Assembly (NCBI RefSeq): GCF_016811995.1
Contig: NZ_CP069159.1
Coordinates: forward strand, 1,240,001-1,304,000
Origin: Citrobacter sp. R56
GTDB lineage: Bacteria; Pseudomonadota; Gammaproteobacteria; Enterobacterales; Enterobacteriaceae
Length of the DNA: 64,000 nucleotides
Direction of reading: 5' to 3'
Shown here: piece after piece, positions 46,252 through 58,720 of the stretch
Layout of the letters: every line of letters begins with the position of its first letter
Position numbering within the stretch: the stretch's first letter is position 1
Program-made: the position numbers and the translations under genes
Notes under the pieces: model-generated
What the model was told of the DNA's origin: nothing
The model's database searches: none
What the model saw: only the letters and a program-made list of their open reading frames with translations

Positions 46252-47262
46252 ATGAATACTGAAGCCACGCACGACCAAAATGAAGCACAAACCACCGGCG
46301 TTCGTCTGCGCAATGCCCGTGAACAACTCGGACTCAGCCAGCAGGCAGTCGCGGAGCGACTTTGCCTGAAGGTTTCCACGGTACGCGACATTGAAGAAGA
46401 TAAGGCGCCAGCCGATCTCGCTTCAACGTTCCTGCGCGGGTATATCCGTTCTTACGCACGTCTGGTGCATATTCCTGAAGAAGAGCTGCTGCCAGGGCTG
46501 GAAAAGCAGGCACCGATTCGACCGGGCAAAGTCGCCCCGATGCAAAGTTTTTCTCTCGGCAAGCGTCGTAAAAAACGCGATGGCTGGTTGATGACGTTCA
46601 CTTGGCTGATTCTGTTTGTGGTCGTTGGCCTGACGGGTGCCTGGTGGTGGCAAAATCACAAGGCGCAGCAGGAAGAGATCACCACGATGGCCGATCAATC
46701 CACCGCTGAGCTGAACGCCAGTAACGAGAGCTCGCAGAGCGTGCCGCTGGATACCAGCGCGACGGCAAGCCAGAATAACGCACAAGCGCCTGCGGACGCC
46801 GCGAATACGGCAGCGACAACTGAGCAGCAGGCGGCGGAAGCGACATCTGCTGCGCCGACGGCAGATGCGCAACAAAATGCGGTTGTTGCTCCTTCTCAGG
46901 CTAACGTTGATACCGCAACGACGGCTCCTGCTGTTGCTCCAGTCGCCCCGGGTGCGCCATTGCCGGCTGACCAGGCTGGTGTAACGACGCCTGCGGTTGA
47001 TCCCAATGCGCTGGTCATGAACTTCACTGCCGATTGCTGGTTAGAAGTGACTGATGCAACAGGTAAAAAGTTGTTTAGCGGTATGCAGCGTAAAGATGGC
47101 AATTTAAACTTAACGGGCCAGGCGCCTTACAAGCTTAAAATTGGTGCTCCGGCCGCGGTACAGATCCAGTATCAAGGAAAGCCTGTCGATCTTAGCCGTT
47201 TTATCAGAACTAACCAGGTTGCACGTCTGACCGTTAATGCCGAACAATCACCGGCTCAGTAA
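46252..47262 (+). CDS. rodZ: Cell-shape protein RodZ
   Basis: Membrane protein that binds MreB filaments and maintains rod shape. Residues 15-85 form a cytoplasmic helix-turn-helix domain ([12 protein letters not shown]) that contacts MreB. There is a basic juxtamembrane KRRKKR, one membrane segment (about residues 112-132), a long Ala/Gln/Thr-rich periplasmic linker (about 145-250) and a C-terminal beta domain ([16 protein letters not shown]). Length 336 aa is normal. Confidence 0.96.
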   Translation: MNTEATHDQNEAQTTGVRLRNAREQLGLSQQAVAERLCLKVSTVRDIEEDKAPADLASTFLRGYIRSYARLVHIPEEELLPGLEKQAPIRPGKVAPMQSFSLGKRRKKRDGWLMTFTWLILFVVVGLTGAWWWQNHKAQQEEITTMADQSTAELNASNESSQSVPLDTSATASQNNAQAPADAANTAATTEQQAAEATSAAPTADAQQNAVVAPSQANVDTATTAPAVAPVAPGAPLPADQAGVTTPAVDPNALVMNFTADCWLEVTDATGKKLFSGMQRKDGNLNLTGQAPYKLKIGAPAAVQIQYQGKPVDLSRFIRTNQVARLTVNAEQSPAQ

Positions 47263-47288
47263 CAGACGGGCAATGCGGGAGATTTTTC

Positions 47289-48407
47289 ATGCATAACCAG
47301 GCCCCAATTCAACGTAGAAAGTCGAAACGTATTTACGTTGGGAATGTGCCGATTGGCGATGGTGCTCCCATCGCCGTACAATCTATGACCAATACGCGTA
47401 CCACAGATGTGGCGGCGACGGTCAATCAAATCAAAGCGCTTGAACGCGTTGGCGCCGATATTGTTCGTGTCTCTGTACCGACGATGGATGCTGCCGAAGC
47501 GTTTAAACTGATCAAACAGCAGGTCAACGTACCTCTGGTTGCCGATATCCATTTTGACTATCGCATTGCGCTAAAAGTGGCGGAGTACGGTGTCGATTGT
47601 TTGCGGATTAATCCAGGCAATATTGGCAGTGAAGAGCGTATTCGCATGGTGGTGGATTGCGCTCGCGACAAAAACATCCCGATCCGCATCGGCGTTAACG
47701 CCGGATCGCTGGAAAAAGATCTCCAGGAAAAATACGGTGAACCGACACCGCAAGCGTTGCTGGAATCCGCAATGCGCCATGTGGATCATCTCGATCGTCT
47801 CAATTTTGACCAGTTTAAAGTCAGCGTTAAAGCCTCCGATGTCTTTTTGGCGGTTGAATCCTATCGTTTGCTGGCGCGCCAAATCGAACAACCCTTGCAT
47901 CTCGGGATCACCGAGGCGGGCGGCGCGCGCAGTGGCGCAGTGAAATCCGCGATTGGTTTGGGGTTACTGCTGTCGGAAGGGATTGGCGATACGCTGCGCG
48001 TCTCGCTGGCTGCCGATCCGCTGGAAGAGATCAAAGTCGGTTTCGATATTCTGAAATCGCTGCGTATTCGTGCCCGCGGGATCAACTTTATCGCGTGTCC
48101 AACCTGTTCTCGCCAGGAGTTCGACGTCATCGGTACGGTGAACGCGCTGGAACAACGTCTGGAAGATATCATTACGCCAATGGACGTTTCGATTATCGGC
48201 TGCGTTGTCAACGGACCGGGCGAAGCGCTGGTTTCTACGTTGGGTGTGACGGGCGGTAACAAGAAAAGCGGCCTCTACGAAGACGGTGTGCGTAAAGACC
48301 GTCTCGACAACGACGATATGATCACGCAGCTTGAAGCCCGCATTCGTGCGAAAGCCAGCATCCTGGATGAAGCGCGTCGAATTGACGTGCAGCAGGTTGA
48401 AAAATAA
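47289..48407 (+). CDS. ispG: 4-hydroxy-3-methylbut-2-enyl diphosphate synthase
   Basis: [4Fe-4S] enzyme of the MEP isoprenoid pathway that turns methylerythritol cyclodiphosphate into HMBPP. A TIM-barrel N-terminal domain ([17 protein letters not shown]) is followed by the cluster domain with CPTCSRQ and CVVNGPGE. Length 372 aa is canonical. It lies 26 bp after rodZ and before the structured hisS leader. Confidence 0.97.
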   Translation: MHNQAPIQRRKSKRIYVGNVPIGDGAPIAVQSMTNTRTTDVAATVNQIKALERVGADIVRVSVPTMDAAEAFKLIKQQVNVPLVADIHFDYRIALKVAEYGVDCLRINPGNIGSEERIRMVVDCARDKNIPIRIGVNAGSLEKDLQEKYGEPTPQALLESAMRHVDHLDRLNFDQFKVSVKASDVFLAVESYRLLARQIEQPLHLGITEAGGARSGAVKSAIGLGLLLSEGIGDTLRVSLAADPLEEIKVGFDILKSLRIRARGINFIACPTCSRQEFDVIGTVNALEQRLEDIITPMDVSIIGCVVNGPGEALVSTLGVTGGNKKSGLYEDGVRKDRLDNDDMITQLEARIRAKASILDEARRIDVQQVEK

Positions 48408-48415
48408 TAACGTGA

Positions 48416-48507
48416 TGGGAAGCGGCGTGCTTCCCGTGTATGATTGAACCCGCATGGCTCCCGCACCGTTTGGGGAAGCGCTGAGGGTTCATTTTTATAT
48501 TCAGAAA
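48416..48507 (+). ncRNA. SroE-type RNA / structured leader between ispG and hisS
   Basis: The 110-nt gap matches in place and base pattern the small RNA SroE reported between these genes in E. coli; the boundaries given are approximate. GGGAAGC (48417-48423) pairs with GCTTCCC (48429-48435), which could instead pair with a second GGGAAGC (48473-48479). TGAACCC (48445-48451) pairs with GGGTTCA (48485-48491) followed by TTTTTAT, which looks like a weak terminator. It may therefore be an attenuator for hisS, a stable processed RNA, or both. Confidence 0.6.
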
Positions 48508-48517
48508 GAGAATAAAC

Positions 48518-49792
48518 GTGGCAAAAAACATTCAAGCCATTCGCGGCATGAACGATTATCTGCCTGGCGAAACCGCCATCTGGCAGCGCATTGAAGGCAC
48601 ACTCAAAAACGTGCTCGGCAGCTACGGTTACAGTGAAATCCGCTTGCCGATTGTAGAGCAGACCCCGTTATTCAAACGCGCGATCGGTGAAGTTACTGAC
48701 GTGGTTGAAAAAGAGATGTACACCTTTGAGGACCGTAACGGCGATAGCCTGACATTGCGTCCCGAAGGGACGGCGGGCTGTGTACGCGCCGGCATCGAAC
48801 ATGGTCTCCTGTACAATCAGGAACAGCGTCTGTGGTATATCGGGCCGATGTTCCGCCACGAACGTCCACAGAAAGGACGTTATCGTCAATTCCATCAGCT
48901 GGGTGTCGAAGTGTTTGGCCTGCAAGGCCCGGACATTGATGCCGAGTTGATCCTGCTCACTGCGCGCTGGTGGCGTGCGCTGGGTATTTCTGAGCATGTC
49001 AGCCTTGAGCTGAACTCTATCGGTTCACTTGAAGCTCGTGCTAACTATCGTGATGCGCTGGTTGCCTTCCTCGAACAGCATAAAGAGAAGCTGGACGAAG
49101 ACTGCAAACGCCGTATGTACACCAATCCGTTGCGTGTTCTGGATTCCAAAAATCCGGAAGTGCAGGCGTTGCTCAACGACGCCCCGGCGCTGGGTGATTA
49201 TCTGGACGACGACTCACGCGAACACTTCACGGGTCTGTGCAAGTTGCTTGAAGCAGCAGGTATAGCCTACACCGTCAACCAGCGTCTGGTGCGCGGTCTC
49301 GACTACTACAACCGCACCGTCTTTGAATGGGTCACCAACAGCCTGGGCTCGCAAGGCACCGTATGTGCGGGTGGTCGTTATGACGGTCTGGTGGAGCAAC
49401 TTGGCGGTCGCGCAGCCCCGGCAGTCGGTTTTGCCATGGGTCTCGAACGACTTGTTTTGCTTGTTCAGGCAGTTAATCCGGAATTTAACGTCGATCCTGT
49501 TGTCGATATATACCTGGTCGCTTCAGGCGTTGATACGCAGTCTGCTGCAATGATCTTCGCTGAACGTCTGCGTGATGAAATCCCAGGCGTAAAACTGATG
49601 ACAAACCACGGTGGCGGCAACTTTAAAAAACAGTTTGCCCGTGCCGACAAATGGGGCGCCAGCGTTGCATTGGTGCTGGGTGAGACTGAAGTGGCCGACG
49701 GTACTGTGGTTGTGAAGGATTTGCGCTCTGGTGAGCAAACGACAGTCGCGCAGGATAGCGTTGCCGCACATTTGCGCACTTTGACTCGTTAA
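48518..49792 (+). CDS. hisS: Histidyl-tRNA synthetase
   Basis: Class II aminoacyl-tRNA synthetase charging tRNA-His; cytoplasmic dimer. The start is GTG 48518 ([17 protein letters not shown]) after AGAAAGAGAA. Class II motif 2 ([16 protein letters not shown]), the histidine-binding loops LVRGLDYYN and GGRYDGL, and motif 3 (GFAMGLERL) are all present. Length 424 aa is canonical. Possibly attenuated through the leader just upstream. Confidence 0.98.
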   Translation: MAKNIQAIRGMNDYLPGETAIWQRIEGTLKNVLGSYGYSEIRLPIVEQTPLFKRAIGEVTDVVEKEMYTFEDRNGDSLTLRPEGTAGCVRAGIEHGLLYNQEQRLWYIGPMFRHERPQKGRYRQFHQLGVEVFGLQGPDIDAELILLTARWWRALGISEHVSLELNSIGSLEARANYRDALVAFLEQHKEKLDEDCKRRMYTNPLRVLDSKNPEVQALLNDAPALGDYLDDDSREHFTGLCKLLEAAGIAYTVNQRLVRGLDYYNRTVFEWVTNSLGSQGTVCAGGRYDGLVEQLGGRAAPAVGFAMGLERLVLLVQAVNPEFNVDPVVDIYLVASGVDTQSAAMIFAERLRDEIPGVKLMTNHGGGNFKKQFARADKWGASVALVLGETEVADGTVVVKDLRSGEQTTVAQDSVAAHLRTLTR

Positions 49793-49805
49793 GGAGAAGG
49801 ACAGC

Positions 49806-50426
49806 GTGGAAATTTACGAGAACGAAAACGATCAGATTGATGCGATCAAACGTTTCTTTGCTGAGAACGGTAAAGCGCTGGTTGTTGGGGTTATTTTAGG
49901 GGTTGGTGCGCTGGTTGGTTGGCGCTACTGGACCAGCCATCAGACAGAGTCAGCACGTTCTGCTTCTCTGGCCTATCAAAATGCGGTAACCGCAGTGAGT
50001 GCGGGCAAACCGGAGAGCCTTCCTGCTGCGGAGAAATTTGCTGCAGAAAACAAAAATACTTACGGCGCGCTGGCCTCTATGGAACTGGCGCAGCAGTTTG
50101 TTGATAAAAATGAACTTGAGAAAGCCGCTGCCCAGTTACAACAGGGGTTGACGGCCACCAGCGATGAGAATCTCAAAGCGGTGATCAATCTGCGTCTGGC
50201 CCGCGTTCAGATGCAACTCAAGCAAGCGGATACTGCGCTGAAAACGCTCGACACCATCAAAGGTGAAGGGTGGGCAGCCATTGTAGCCGATTTGCGTGGG
50301 GAAGCATTGCTGAGTAAAGGTGATAAACAAGGCGCGCGTAGCGCATGGGAAGCTGGCGTGAAGAGCGACGCTACCCCAGCGCTGAGCGAAATGATGCAGA
50401 TGAAAATCAATAATTTGTCCATCTGA
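49806..50426 (+). CDS. yfgM: YfgM, SecYEG-associated membrane protein
   Basis: Inner-membrane protein that associates with the SecYEG translocon and PpiD and helps periplasmic chaperoning. It also modulates RcsB stability in E. coli. The start is GTG 49806. A short cytoplasmic N-terminus (EIYENENDQIDAIKRFF) leads to one membrane segment (about residues 23-43), then a TPR-like periplasmic domain. Length 206 aa is as expected. Thirteen bases after hisS and ten before bamB. Confidence 0.95.
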   Translation: MEIYENENDQIDAIKRFFAENGKALVVGVILGVGALVGWRYWTSHQTESARSASLAYQNAVTAVSAGKPESLPAAEKFAAENKNTYGALASMELAQQFVDKNELEKAAAQLQQGLTATSDENLKAVINLRLARVQMQLKQADTALKTLDTIKGEGWAAIVADLRGEALLSKGDKQGARSAWEAGVKSDATPALSEMMQMKINNLSI

Positions 50427-50436
50427 GAGGGACCCG

Positions 50437-51615
50437 ATGCAATTGCGTAAATTACTTCTGCCAGGGCTGCTTTCCGTGAGCCTGGTGAGCGGCTGTTCAC
50501 TGTTTAGTGGCGAAGAAGATATCGTTAAGATGTCCCCGTTACCTGTAGTTGAAAATCAGTTTCAACCGTCTACGGCCTGGAGCACCTCTGTAGGCAACGG
50601 TATTGGTGATTTCTATTCCAATCTTCATCCTGCTCTGGCGGATAACGTCGTCTATGCAGCCGATCGTGCTGGCGTTGTTAAGGCACTGAATGCAGACGAT
50701 GGCAAAGAGGTCTGGTCTGTTAATCTGGGAGAGAAAGACGGGTGGTTCTCCAGAGCCTCTGCGCAACTCTCTGGCGGTGTGACCGTTTCTGGCGGCCATG
50801 TTTATATCGGCAGCGAAAAAGCGCAGGTGTATGCCTTGAATACCAGCGACGGTACGCCAGCATGGCAGACGAAAGTCGCCGGTGAAGCGTTGTCCCGTCC
50901 GGTGGTCAGTGATGGCGTGGTGCTGATTCATACCAGCAACGGTCAACTCCAGGCGTTAAACGAGGCTGATGGTGCTATCAAATGGACCGTTAACCTTGAT
51001 ATGCCGTCGCTCTCTCTGCGTGGCGAGTCTGCCCCAGCGACCGCTTATGGCGCTGCGATTGTGGGTGGCGATAATGGCCGTGTAAGTGCGGTACTGATGC
51101 AGCAGGGCCAGATGATTTGGCAGCAGCGTATTTCGCAAACTACAGGGACGACTGAAATTGACCGCCTGAGCGACGTTGATACGACGCCGGTCATCGTCAA
51201 TGGAGTCGTTTACGCGCTGGCTTATAATGGTAACCTGACGGCGCTTGATCTGCGCAGCGGTCAGATTATGTGGAAACGCGAGCTGGGTTCGGTGAATGAC
51301 TTTATCGTCGACGGCAACCGTATTTACCTCGTTGACCAGAATGACCGTGTCATGGCGTTGACCACTGACGGTGGCGTAACCCTGTGGACGCAAAGCGATC
51401 TCCTGCACCGTCTGCTGACCTCACCAGCGCTGTATAATGGCAACTTAGTGGTCGGCGATAGCGAAGGCTATCTGCACTGGCTCAACGTTGAAGATGGTCG
51501 TTTCGTGGCTCAGCAAAAAGTAGACGGCTCCGGTTTATTGACCGAACCGGTATCGGCTGATGGTAAACTGCTGCTCCAGGCAAAAGACGGCACGGTGTAT
51601 TCAATTACGCGTTAA
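50437..51615 (+). CDS. bamB: Outer membrane protein assembly lipoprotein BamB
   Basis: Beta-propeller lipoprotein of the BAM complex that inserts beta-barrel proteins into the outer membrane. The signal sequence ends in LVSGC with Ser at +2, directing it to the outer membrane. PQQ-like propeller repeats recur (for example VYALNTSDGTPAWQTKV, LTALDLRSGQIMWKREL). Length 392 aa is canonical. Confidence 0.97.
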   Translation: MQLRKLLLPGLLSVSLVSGCSLFSGEEDIVKMSPLPVVENQFQPSTAWSTSVGNGIGDFYSNLHPALADNVVYAADRAGVVKALNADDGKEVWSVNLGEKDGWFSRASAQLSGGVTVSGGHVYIGSEKAQVYALNTSDGTPAWQTKVAGEALSRPVVSDGVVLIHTSNGQLQALNEADGAIKWTVNLDMPSLSLRGESAPATAYGAAIVGGDNGRVSAVLMQQGQMIWQQRISQTTGTTEIDRLSDVDTTPVIVNGVVYALAYNGNLTALDLRSGQIMWKRELGSVNDFIVDGNRIYLVDQNDRVMALTTDGGVTLWTQSDLLHRLLTSPALYNGNLVVGDSEGYLHWLNVEDGRFVAQQKVDGSGLLTEPVSADGKLLLQAKDGTVYSITR

Positions 51616-51636
51616 CCGTCACGGCCGCTCGCTTTG

Positions 51637-51668
51637 AAAAACGGCTCCTGGTGCAGGGGCCGTTTTAC
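51637..51668 (+). terminator. Terminator after bamB
   Basis: AAAACGGC / GCCGTTTT stem with a 14-base interior containing CCTG/CAGG, followed by TACTGTTTTTAA. der follows with its own start 64 bp later. Confidence 0.75.
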
Positions 51669-51731
51669 TGTTTTTAACAACGGCATAAAATGTGCGCGTT
51701 GTCTGATGATTTTTTAAATGAGGCTTTAAAC

Positions 51732-53204
51732 ATGGTACCTGTGGTCGCGCTTGTCGGGCGCCCTAACGTCGGAAAATCCACGTTATTTAACCGTCTAACT
51801 CGCACCCGAGATGCGCTGGTTGCGGATTTCCCGGGTCTGACTCGTGACCGTAAGTACGGTCGTGCGGAAGTTGAAGGCCGCGAGTTTATCTGCATTGATA
51901 CCGGTGGTATTGATGGCACTGAAGACGGCGTAGAAACGCGAATGGCGGAACAGTCGCTGCTGGCGATTGAAGAGGCCGATGTGGTGTTGTTCATGGTTGA
52001 TGCGCGAGCAGGGCTGATGCCAGCCGATGAAGCCATCGCCCAGCATCTGCGTTCTCGCCAGAAACCGACGTTCCTCGTTGCCAACAAAACTGACGGACTT
52101 GATCCTGACCAGGCGATCGTCGATTTCTATTCACTGGGTTTAGGTGAAATCCACCCGATTGCAGCATCTCATGGGCGTGGTGTACTGAGCCTGCTGGAAC
52201 ACGTGCTGCTGCCGTGGATGGATGATGTTGCTCCGCAGGAAGAAGTCGATGAAGACGCGGAGTATTGGGCAAAGCTTGCAGCCGAAGAAAACGGTGAAGA
52301 AGAGCCGGAAGATGATTTCAACCCGCAAGACTTGCCGATCAAGCTGGCTATCGTTGGCCGCCCGAACGTAGGTAAGTCTACACTCACTAACCGTATTTTG
52401 GGTGAAGATCGTGTTGTCGTTTATGACATGCCGGGCACGACGCGTGACAGCATCTATATCCCAATGGAGCGCGACGAGCGTGAGTATGTACTGATTGATA
52501 CTGCGGGTGTTCGCAAACGCGGTAAAATCACTGACGCGGTAGAAAAATTCTCCGTTATCAAGACGTTGCAGGCGATTGAAGACGCCAACGTGGTGATGCT
52601 GGTGATTGACGCTCGCGAAGGTATTTCCGATCAGGATCTGTCGCTGCTGGGCTTCATCCTCAATAGTGGGCGCTCACTTGTTATTGTGGTGAACAAATGG
52701 GATGGCCTGAGCCAGGAAGTTAGAGAGCAGGTAAAAGAGACGCTGGACTTCCGTCTGGGCTTTATCGACTTTGCCCGCGTACACTTTATTTCTGCCTTGC
52801 ACGGCAGCGGTGTAGGCAACCTGTTTGAATCTATCCGTGAGGCTTATGACAGCTCAACGCGTCGCGTGAGCACGGCGATGCTGACCCGTATCATGACGAT
52901 GGCGGCAGAAGATCACCAGCCGCCGCTGGTGCGTGGTCGTCGCGTGAAGTTGAAATATGCCCATGCCGGTGGTTATAACCCGCCAATCGTGGTGATCCAC
53001 GGTAACCAGGTGAAAGATTTACCGGACTCCTACAAGCGTTATCTGATGAACTACTTCCGTAAGTCGCTGGAAGTGATGGGGACGCCGATCCGCATTCAGT
53101 TTAAGGAAGGGGAAAACCCGTATGCCAACAAACGCAATACGCTGACCCCAACCCAGATGCGTAAGCGTAAGCGTCTGATCAAGCACATCAAGAAAAGTAA
53201 GTAA
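51732..53204 (+). CDS. der: Ribosome assembly GTPase Der (EngA)
   Basis: Essential GTPase for 50S subunit maturation. Two tandem G domains are each headed by GRPNVGKST (about residues 10 and 210), with DTGG/DTAG switches and NKTD/NKWD specificity motifs, and a C-terminal KH-like domain ends in a basic tail. An acidic linker (EEPEDDF) joins the G domains. ATG 51732 gives 490 aa, the canonical length. Confidence 0.98.
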   Translation: MVPVVALVGRPNVGKSTLFNRLTRTRDALVADFPGLTRDRKYGRAEVEGREFICIDTGGIDGTEDGVETRMAEQSLLAIEEADVVLFMVDARAGLMPADEAIAQHLRSRQKPTFLVANKTDGLDPDQAIVDFYSLGLGEIHPIAASHGRGVLSLLEHVLLPWMDDVAPQEEVDEDAEYWAKLAAEENGEEEPEDDFNPQDLPIKLAIVGRPNVGKSTLTNRILGEDRVVVYDMPGTTRDSIYIPMERDEREYVLIDTAGVRKRGKITDAVEKFSVIKTLQAIEDANVVMLVIDAREGISDQDLSLLGFILNSGRSLVIVVNKWDGLSQEVREQVKETLDFRLGFIDFARVHFISALHGSGVGNLFESIREAYDSSTRRVSTAMLTRIMTMAAEDHQPPLVRGRRVKLKYAHAGGYNPPIVVIHGNQVKDLPDSYKRYLMNYFRKSLEVMGTPIRIQFKEGENPYANKRNTLTPTQMRKRKRLIKHIKKSK

Positions 53205-53210
53205 TCTGCT

Positions 53211-53235
53211 CACCCTCTCCGTTCCGGGGAGGGTG
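53211..53235 (+). terminator. Inverted repeat between der and yfgJ
   Basis: CACCCTCTCC and GGGGAGGGTG form a stem with one mismatch and a five-base loop. No T-tract follows, so it is at most a weak terminator. Confidence 0.45.
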
Positions 53236-53262
53236 TCATCAACAGGATTGTGAGGAGGATGT

Positions 53263-53484
53263 ATGGAACTCATTTGTCCCGTCTGTCACCAGGCACTGGA
53301 ACGCAATGGCGAAACAGCGCACTGTGCGTCATGTGAAAAAGATTTCAAACTGGAAGCACGCTGCCCGGATTGCCATCAGCCCCTGCAGGTTTTAAAAGCC
53401 TGTGGCGCGGTGGATTATTTTTGCCAGAATGGTCACGGTCTTATTTCAAAAAAGCGGGTTGAGTTCGTTATTAATAACGAATAA
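53263..53484 (+). CDS. yfgJ: Small zinc-ribbon protein YfgJ
   Basis: A 73-aa protein with repeated CxxC knuckles (CPVC, CASC, CPDC and later single cysteines) of the zinc-ribbon type. Function unknown in E. coli as well. The start follows GAGGAGG, a strong ribosome-binding site. It is convergent with xseA, with only five bases between the stops. Confidence 0.9.
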   Translation: MELICPVCHQALERNGETAHCASCEKDFKLEARCPDCHQPLQVLKACGAVDYFCQNGHGLISKKRVEFVINNE

Positions 53485-53489
53485 CGCGA

Positions 53490-54899
<1,410 letters not shown>

Positions 54900-54961
54900 T
54901 TATTCAGTCGATAGTAACCCGCCCACAGAGGAGCGCAAGTATTATTTGCAAAAAAGTGTGG

Positions 54962-54977
54962 AAGCAATCGGTTCCGC
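54962..54977 (+). promoter_or_regulatory. PurR operator of guaBA
   Basis: AAGCAATCGGTTCCGC agrees with the PurR pattern ANGCAANCGNTTNCNT at all but the last position. It lies between the -35 region and the TATAAT of guaB, so bound PurR would block RNA polymerase. Confidence 0.75.
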
Positions 54978-54981
54978 TCTG

Positions 54982-54987
54982 TATAAT
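54982..54987 (+). promoter_or_regulatory. guaBA -10 box
   Basis: A perfect TATAAT, 43 bp before the guaB start. The -35 region overlaps the start of the PurR box and is weak by sequence; upstream A/T runs may act as an UP element. Confidence 0.65.
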
Positions 54988-55030
54988 GCCACGGCAATAT
55001 TTAACCACCCCCAGGTCAGAGATATTGCCC

Positions 55031-56497
55031 ATGCTACGTATTGCTAAAGAAGCTTTGACGTTTGACGACGTCCTCCTCGTTCCCGCTCATTCTACCGTTC
55101 TGCCGAATACTGCCGATCTCAGCACGCAGTTAACGAAAACCATTCGCCTGAACATTCCTATGCTCTCTGCAGCAATGGACACCGTGACGGAAGCGCGTCT
55201 GGCGATTGCCCTGGCGCAGGAAGGCGGCATCGGTTTTATCCACAAGAACATGTCTATTGAGCGCCAGGCTGAAGAAGTTCGCCGCGTGAAAAAACATGAG
55301 TCTGGTGTTGTGACCGACCCACAGACTGTCCTGCCTACCACCACGCTGCGTGAAGTCAAAGAGCTGACCGAACGTAATGGTTTTGCCGGTTACCCGGTCG
55401 TCACTGAAGATTACGAACTGGTTGGCATTATCACCGGTCGTGATGTCCGTTTTGTGACCGACCTGAACCAGCCGGTGAGCGTATACATGACGCCGAAAGA
55501 GCGTCTGGTCACCGTTCGTGAAGGCGAAGCCCGTGACGTAGTGTTAGCGAAAATGCACGAAAAACGCGTTGAAAAAGCCCTGGTAGTTGACAGTGGTTTC
55601 CATCTGCGCGGCATGATTACCGTAAAAGACTTCCAGAAAGCGGAACGTAAACCAAACTCCTGTAAAGATGAGCATGGCCGTTTGCGCGTTGGCGCGGCAG
55701 TCGGCGCAGGCGCGGGCAACGAAGAGCGCGTTGATGCGCTGGTGGCTGCCGGTGTTGACGTGCTGCTGATCGACTCCTCTCACGGCCATTCCGAAGGCGT
55801 GCTGCAACGTATTCGTGAAACCCGTGCAAAATACCCGGATCTGCAAATCATCGGTGGCAACGTGGCGACTGGCGCTGGCGCACGTGCGTTGGCTGACGCT
55901 GGCGTGAGCGCGGTGAAAGTCGGTATCGGTCCTGGTTCTATCTGTACGACTCGTATCGTTACTGGCGTCGGGGTTCCGCAGATCACTGCCGTATCTGACG
56001 CGGTTGAAGCGCTGGAAGGTACTGGTATTCCGGTTATCGCAGACGGCGGTATCCGTTTCTCAGGTGATATCGCGAAAGCGATCGCAGCAGGCGCGGCTGC
56101 CGTGATGGTCGGTTCCATGCTGGCAGGTACTGAAGAATCCCCGGGCGAAATCGAGCTGTACCAGGGGCGTTCTTACAAATCTTACCGCGGTATGGGTTCT
56201 CTTGGCGCGATGTCCAAAGGTTCCTCTGACCGTTACTTCCAGAGCGATAACGCCGCTGACAAACTGGTGCCGGAAGGTATCGAAGGTCGCGTTGCCTATA
56301 AAGGTCGCCTGAAAGAGATCATTCACCAGCAGATGGGCGGCCTGCGCTCCTGTATGGGGCTGACCGGTTGTGGTACCATTGACGAGTTGCGTACCAAAGC
56401 AGAGTTTGTACGCATCAGCGGTGCGGGCATTCAGGAAAGTCACGTTCACGATGTGACGATCACCAAAGAGTCCCCGAACTACCGTCTGGGCTCCTGA
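55031..56497 (+). CDS. guaB: Inosine-5'-monophosphate dehydrogenase
   Basis: Oxidises IMP to XMP with NAD+, the committing step of guanine nucleotide synthesis. A TIM barrel carries the catalytic loop GSICTTR (Cys about residue 305). Two CBS domains are inserted at about residues 95-200. ATG 55031 ([11 protein letters not shown]) gives 488 aa; a longer frame reaching back to 54845 overlaps the promoter and is not real. First gene of guaBA. Confidence 0.98.
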   Translation: MLRIAKEALTFDDVLLVPAHSTVLPNTADLSTQLTKTIRLNIPMLSAAMDTVTEARLAIALAQEGGIGFIHKNMSIERQAEEVRRVKKHESGVVTDPQTVLPTTTLREVKELTERNGFAGYPVVTEDYELVGIITGRDVRFVTDLNQPVSVYMTPKERLVTVREGEARDVVLAKMHEKRVEKALVVDSGFHLRGMITVKDFQKAERKPNSCKDEHGRLRVGAAVGAGAGNEERVDALVAAGVDVLLIDSSHGHSEGVLQRIRETRAKYPDLQIIGGNVATGAGARALADAGVSAVKVGIGPGSICTTRIVTGVGVPQITAVSDAVEALEGTGIPVIADGGIRFSGDIAKAIAAGAAAVMVGSMLAGTEESPGEIELYQGRSYKSYRGMGSLGAMSKGSSDRYFQSDNAADKLVPEGIEGRVAYKGRLKEIIHQQMGGLRSCMGLTGCGTIDELRTKAEFVRISGAGIQESHVHDVTITKESPNYRLGS

Positions 56498-56565
56498 TTT
56501 TCTTCGCCCGACCTTGTGTCGGGCGATTTATTTAATCTGTTTCACTTGCCTCGGAATTAGCGTCA

Positions 56566-58143
56566 ATGACGGAAAACATTCATAAACATCGCATTCTCAT
56601 CCTGGATTTCGGTTCTCAGTACACTCAGCTGGTGGCGCGTCGCGTGCGTGAACTTGGCGTTTACTGCGAACTGTGGGCGTGGGATGTTACGGAAGCACAA
56701 ATTCGCGAATTCAATCCAAGCGGCATCATCCTTTCCGGCGGTCCGGAAAGTACCACTGAAGACAATAGCCCACGCGCACCGCAGTACGTGTTTGAAGCGG
56801 GTGTTCCGGTCTTCGGCGTTTGCTATGGCATGCAGACCATGGCAATGCAGTTGGGCGGTCATGTTGAAAGCTCTAACGAACGTGAATTCGGTTACGCGCA
56901 GGTTGAAGTGAAAACCGACAGCGCCCTGACGCGTGGTATTGAAGATTCCCTGACCGCAGAGGGTAAACCGCTGCTGGATGTGTGGATGAGCCACGGCGAC
57001 AAAGTGACCGCGATTCCGGCTGACTTTGTCACGGTCGCCAGCACCGAAACCTGCCCGTTCGCCATTATGGCCAATGAAGAAAAACGGTTCTACGGCGTGC
57101 AGTTCCACCCGGAAGTGACTCACACGCGTCAGGGCCTGCGTATGCTGGAGCGCTTTGTGCGCGACATCTGCCAGTGTGAAGCACTGTGGACCCCGGCGAA
57201 AATTATCGACGACGCCGTTGCCCGCATCCGCGAGCAGGTGGGCGACGATAAAGTGATCCTCGGTCTTTCCGGCGGCGTAGACTCCTCTGTCACAGCAATG
57301 CTGCTGCATCGTGCTATTGGCAAAAACCTGACCTGCGTCTTCGTGGATAACGGTCTTCTGCGCCTGAACGAAGCCGAGCAGGTGATGGACATGTTTGGTG
57401 ACCATTTCGGTCTGAACATCGTTCACGTGGAAGGCGAAAAACGCTTCCTCGATGCGCTGGCGGGTGAAAACGATCCGGAAGCGAAACGTAAAATTATCGG
57501 CCGCGTCTTTGTTGAAGTCTTCGACGAAGAAGCACTGAAACTGGAAGACGTAAAATGGCTGGCGCAGGGTACCATCTACCCGGACGTTATCGAGTCTGCC
57601 GCTTCTGCGACCGGTAAAGCACACGTCATCAAATCTCACCACAACGTGGGCGGCTTGCCGAAAGAGATGAAGATGGGTCTGGTTGAGCCGCTGCGTGAGC
57701 TGTTCAAAGATGAAGTGCGTAAAATTGGTCTGGAACTGGGCCTGCCGTACAACATGCTCTACCGTCACCCGTTCCCGGGGCCAGGTCTTGGCGTTCGCGT
57801 GCTGGGCGAAGTGAAGAAAGAGTACTGCGACCTGCTGCGTCGTGCAGACGCTATCTTTATCGAAGAGCTGCATAAAGCTGACCTGTACAACAAAGTGAGC
57901 CAGGCATTCACCGTCTTCCTGCCGGTACGTTCTGTGGGTGTGATGGGCGATGGTCGTAAGTACGACTGGGTTGTTTCCCTGCGTGCTGTCGAAACTATCG
58001 ACTTCATGACTGCGCACTGGGCGCATCTGCCGTATGACTTCCTGGGCCGCGTTTCCAACCGCATCATCAACGAAGTGAACGGCATCTCCCGCGTGGTGTA
58101 TGACATCAGCGGCAAGCCGCCAGCTACGATTGAGTGGGAATAA
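56566..58143 (+). CDS. guaA: GMP synthase (glutamine-hydrolysing)
   Basis: Converts XMP to GMP using glutamine and ATP. Residues 1-205 are the class I amidotransferase domain with nucleophile Cys in GVCYGMQ (about residue 86) and the His/Glu pair in FHPEVTH. Residues 208-400 are the ATP-pyrophosphatase domain ([10 protein letters not shown]). The C-terminal dimerisation domain ends TIEWE. Length 525 aa is canonical. It follows guaB by 68 bp and ends at a strong terminator. Confidence 0.98.
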   Translation: MTENIHKHRILILDFGSQYTQLVARRVRELGVYCELWAWDVTEAQIREFNPSGIILSGGPESTTEDNSPRAPQYVFEAGVPVFGVCYGMQTMAMQLGGHVESSNEREFGYAQVEVKTDSALTRGIEDSLTAEGKPLLDVWMSHGDKVTAIPADFVTVASTETCPFAIMANEEKRFYGVQFHPEVTHTRQGLRMLERFVRDICQCEALWTPAKIIDDAVARIREQVGDDKVILGLSGGVDSSVTAMLLHRAIGKNLTCVFVDNGLLRLNEAEQVMDMFGDHFGLNIVHVEGEKRFLDALAGENDPEAKRKIIGRVFVEVFDEEALKLEDVKWLAQGTIYPDVIESAASATGKAHVIKSHHNVGGLPKEMKMGLVEPLRELFKDEVRKIGLELGLPYNMLYRHPFPGPGLGVRVLGEVKKEYCDLLRRADAIFIEELHKADLYNKVSQAFTVFLPVRSVGVMGDGRKYDWVVSLRAVETIDFMTAHWAHLPYDFLGRVSNRIINEVNGISRVVYDISGKPPATIEWE

Positions 58144-58190
58144 TCACGAGTCCCTCTGCTCTGTTCATGCGCAGGAAAAAATGAAATCAA

Positions 58191-58217
58191 CCCTCTGTTT
58201 TTACAGAGGGTTTTTTT
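58191..58217 (+). terminator. guaBA terminator
   Basis: CCCTCTGT / ACAGAGGG perfect stem with a TTTT loop, followed by seven T residues. Confidence 0.93.
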
Positions 58218-58680
58218 ATGTGTGTTATAAATTCCCAGACGTTGAAAATTATGTGGGATAAATATATTTATAAAATCTATCAAATAAAATGACAACATTT
58301 AAATGATTTATATATGATGATGGAAATTGCTCAGAAGCAGCACTCTGGTCAATGATTATGCGCTTTTAGGATATTTTAAATATAGTATTGGAATATCTTT
58401 TTCTAACCATAAATAAAGTGAATTATATAAAGCGTTTGGTCTTAGGTGTAAAATCATTATGTATTTAATTATATAACGATGTGCATTTTTCAGATGCAGA
58501 TGATAATATTTGGTGCTGTCAAAATTTTATTCGTAGTAGTGCTTTTTATTTAGTTTAATAATCCAGTGTTGGGGGGTTAACTCACTATTTTTAGTGTCAT
58601 TTTTGCTTTAATCTCTCGCTGTTTCTGAATTGAGACGTCATTCATAGTTTCTTCTTTGTCTGTTTCTTCTTCCTTTTCAA
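58218..58680. other. AT-rich intergenic region upstream of the torYZ-like operon
   Basis: About 460 bp with very low GC content compared with the genes on both sides and many runs such as TATATTTATAAAATC. No convincing open reading frame, tRNA, repeat or transposase remnant is seen. The composition suits binding by H-NS or a region of past insertion, which is inference. The regulatory elements of the operon lie just after it. Confidence 0.6.
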
Positions 58681-58720
58681 TTGATGAATGTCAATAAGTC
58701 ACCTGTGGCGCCTATTTAAT
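58681..58720 (+). promoter_or_regulatory. Candidate FNR-activated promoter of the torYZ-like operon
   Basis: TTGATGAATGTCAA (58681-58694) matches the FNR consensus TTGAT-N4-ATCAA at nine of ten positions. TTTAAT at 58715-58720 can serve as a -10 box 27-28 bases from the centre of that palindrome, within one or two bases of class II (-41.5) geometry. An anaerobic sulfoxide/N-oxide reductase operon is a sensible FNR target. E. coli torYZ is not known for strong anaerobic induction, so this could differ. Confidence 0.6.

Noticed and set aside
56563-58026. 487-aa minus-strand frame across guaA
   Set aside because: Antisense shadow of a highly biased gene; no start signal or motif.
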